Origin: Bifidobacteriaceae bacterium
GTDB lineage: Bacteria > Actinomycetota > Actinomycetes > Actinomycetales > WQXJ01
Direction: 5' to 3'
Assembly (NCBI GenBank): GCA_031266115.1
Contig: JAISBQ010000014.1
Coordinates: forward strand, 1-7,397
DNA: 7,397 nucleotides
This document shows positions 6,563 to 7,397 of the stretch, in pieces; position 1 is the first letter of the stretch, and each line of letters starts with the position of its first letter. The position numbers and the translations under genes are program-made. Under the pieces are notes generated by a model. It worked only from the letters and a program-made list of their open reading frames with translations, was not told where the DNA came from and did no database searches.

Positions 6563-6583
6563 CGTCGCGTGGGACCCGCCAGA

Positions 6584-6645
6584 TCGCCGAGTTTCAGGTT
6601 TGGGGGCCAGATCGGCCGGTTTCGGCCCGCAAAGGTGAAACTCGC
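6584..6645 (+). repeat. 62-bp intergenic repeat, unit B
   Basis: This is the second direct copy, 83 bp downstream of unit A and separated from it by 21 unrelated bases (6563-6583). It keeps the terminal inverted pair CGAGTTTC (6588-6595) and GAAACTCG (6637-6644). Its centre reads GGCC-AGATC-GGCC (6605-6617), still able to fold although the bases differ from unit A. Together the two copies fill most of the gap between cysS and the next gene. Confidence 0.85.
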
Positions 6646-6662
6646 GCACATGAGGCGGGGTG

Positions 6663-6668
6663 TACCTT
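6663..6668 (+). promoter_or_regulatory. Weak candidate -10 box upstream of the last gene
   Basis: TACCTT fits TANNNT and lies just after repeat unit B. A start near 6675 would give a leader of about 85 nt containing the GC-only palindromic block. No convincing -35 is present, and other sites are possible. Confidence 0.25.
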
Positions 6669-6670
6669 TA

Positions 6671-6723
6671 GCCGGTGGCCGCCTAGGCGTCCCGCGGGGC
6701 CGCGGGCCGCGGGGGGCGCGCCC
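6671..6723. other. GC-only block with successive palindromes
   Basis: This stretch, upstream of the last gene, holds CGCCTAGGCG (6680-6689), the inverted repeat CCCGCGG-GG-CCGCGGG (6691-6706) and GGGCGCGCCC (6714-6723). Positions 6691-6723 contain no A or T at all, 33 bases in a row. It could be an operator, a structured mRNA leader or a terminator. The CGCCTAGGCG dyad is the best operator candidate. No specific regulator can be named. Confidence 0.5.
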
Positions 6724-6760
6724 ATACCCCTTAGCCCTCCATCACGTACCAGGAGACCCC

Positions 6761-7397
6761 ATGAGATCGACCCGAACTCTCGCTGTGGCCTGCGCCGCCA
6801 CGCTCTTTGCGCTGGGCGGATTCGCCCCAGCCCACGCTGCGCCCGCCGGAGATACTCAGCCCGCTCCCGAAGCCATCGTCATCTGTACTGTGAGCGATCT
6901 GTCATCCGGGTCGCGTGGCCTGTTCATCGGCTCCACTGACTCGATCCTCAAGGGCGGCAAGTACAAGGTCACCATCTCGGTCAAGCCCAAGAAGTGCAAC
7001 GGGAAGGTTGTCATCAAGGACGGCAAGAAGAAACTGAAGACCGTCACGTTGAAGAAGGGCAAGGTGACCTATACCTTCCCCAAGTCTCTCAAGGCCGGGA
7101 CGCACACCATCACCTATTCGTACTCCAGGCCCGGCGGCACCAAGCGTAAGCCGCTCACCTGGAAGCAGACCGTGGAGGTCGCCCAGCCCGCGGCGTTCGC
7201 GGCCGAGTCCCCCGCCTACACCGGCTACACCAACAACACCATCCCCGTTGTGATGAACATCGACTATCGCGGCACTCTGAAGGGGGCGCAGATCACATGG
7301 GTCGTCGGTGGACAGGCCGATGCCTTCGAGTATACGGGCCGAATCGCACTACCCGATTCGGCCAAGGGCTTCACCGGACAAGTGACAGCATGGTTCA
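6761..7397 (+). CDS. Secreted protein with Lys-rich Ig-like domain, 3' end outside window (partial)
   Basis: The frame is open from ATG 6761 to the window edge (212 residues, no stop). The SD AGGAG (6751-6755) lies 5 nt upstream. A Sec signal peptide is clear: MRSTR, hydrophobic core 7-22, likely cleavage after AHA (residue 26). A short Ala/Pro-rich linker and a Lys-rich beta domain at about 62-140 follow. That domain has alternating strands (KYKVTISVKP, KVVIKDGKKKLKTVTL, KVTYTFP) and ends with the Ig-like hallmark AGTHTITYSYS, resembling bacterial Ig-like repeat families. Two mature cysteines (42, 79) could pair. Residues 145-212 start another, unrecognised beta-rich region ending in YTGRIALPDSAKGFTG. 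No lipobox is seen, and any cell-wall sorting signal would lie beyond the edge. It may be an exported or surface protein; the ligand is unknown. Confidence 0.85.
   Translation, partial: MRSTRTLAVACAATLFALGGFAPAHAAPAGDTQPAPEAIVICTVSDLSSGSRGLFIGSTDSILKGGKYKVTISVKPKKCNGKVVIKDGKKKLKTVTLKKGKVTYTFPKSLKAGTHTITYSYSRPGGTKRKPLTWKQTVEVAQPAAFAAESPAYTGYTNNTIPVVMNIDYRGTLKGAQITWVVGGQADAFEYTGRIALPDSAKGFTGQVTAWF

Noticed and set aside
6501..6645. CRISPR array
   Set aside because: There are only two units of 62 bp, imperfectly matched, with one 21-bp gap and no cas genes. This does not fit repeat and spacer sizes of CRISPR.
6501..6645. Insertion sequence with terminal inverted repeats
   Set aside because: The inverted pairs bound each 62-bp unit, which is far too short to encode a transposase, and no target-site duplication is evident. 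A MITE-like origin stays possible.
6115..6651. Minus-strand open frames running through the 62-bp repeats into cysS
   Set aside because: They read through repeat DNA and then antisense to the conserved CysRS C-terminus; the apparent repeated peptides are only translations of the DNA repeats.

Overview
The window is high-GC DNA with actinobacterial character. Evidence includes GTG starts, the characteristic basic N-terminal tail on the RlmB homologue, a DUF4032 protein, an MsiK/UgpC-type sugar-transporter ATPase and an actinobacterial-type CysRS. The gene set and the Lys-rich secreted proteins would fit Propionibacteriales/Propionibacteriaceae, but that placement is inference only. The first 14 bases match the 3' end of an Illumina adapter, so position 1 is probably a contig edge.

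Layout: (1) 1-126, adapter remnant and possibly the tail of an upstream gene. (2) 127-1239 (+), ATPase of a CUT1-type carbohydrate ABC transporter with no permease or binding protein nearby in the window. (3) 1240-1425, intergenic region with a 12-bp perfect hairpin across the stop codon and a second hairpin. (4) 1426-2676 (+), kinase-fold DUF4032 protein behind a near-perfect Shine-Dalgarno. (5) 2730-3668 (-), rlmB, convergent with DUF4032. (6) 3669-3835, divergent promoter region. (7) 3836-5002 (+), secreted six-cysteine protein whose layout recalls PdaC/RsiV-type (DUF4163/DUF3298) domains. (8) 5047-6459 (+), cysS, probably translated from a leaderless transcript. (9) 6460-6760, about 300 bp without a gene but full of structure: two 62-bp direct repeats, each carrying inverted repeats, then a 33-nt block of pure G/C with palindromes. 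(10) 6761 to the right edge (+), start of a second secreted protein with a Lys-rich Ig-like domain.

Functional picture: housekeeping translation genes (rlmB, cysS) and a carbohydrate-uptake ATPase with its DUF4032 neighbour form a group known in actinobacteria. Here rlmB and cysS are divergent and separated by a secreted-protein gene, whereas many actinobacteria have cysS followed by rlmB on one strand. This suggests a local inversion or insertion. I found no CRISPR array, transposase, tRNA, rRNA or complete novel defence-type system. The most unusual non-coding element is the repeat pair between cysS and the last gene.
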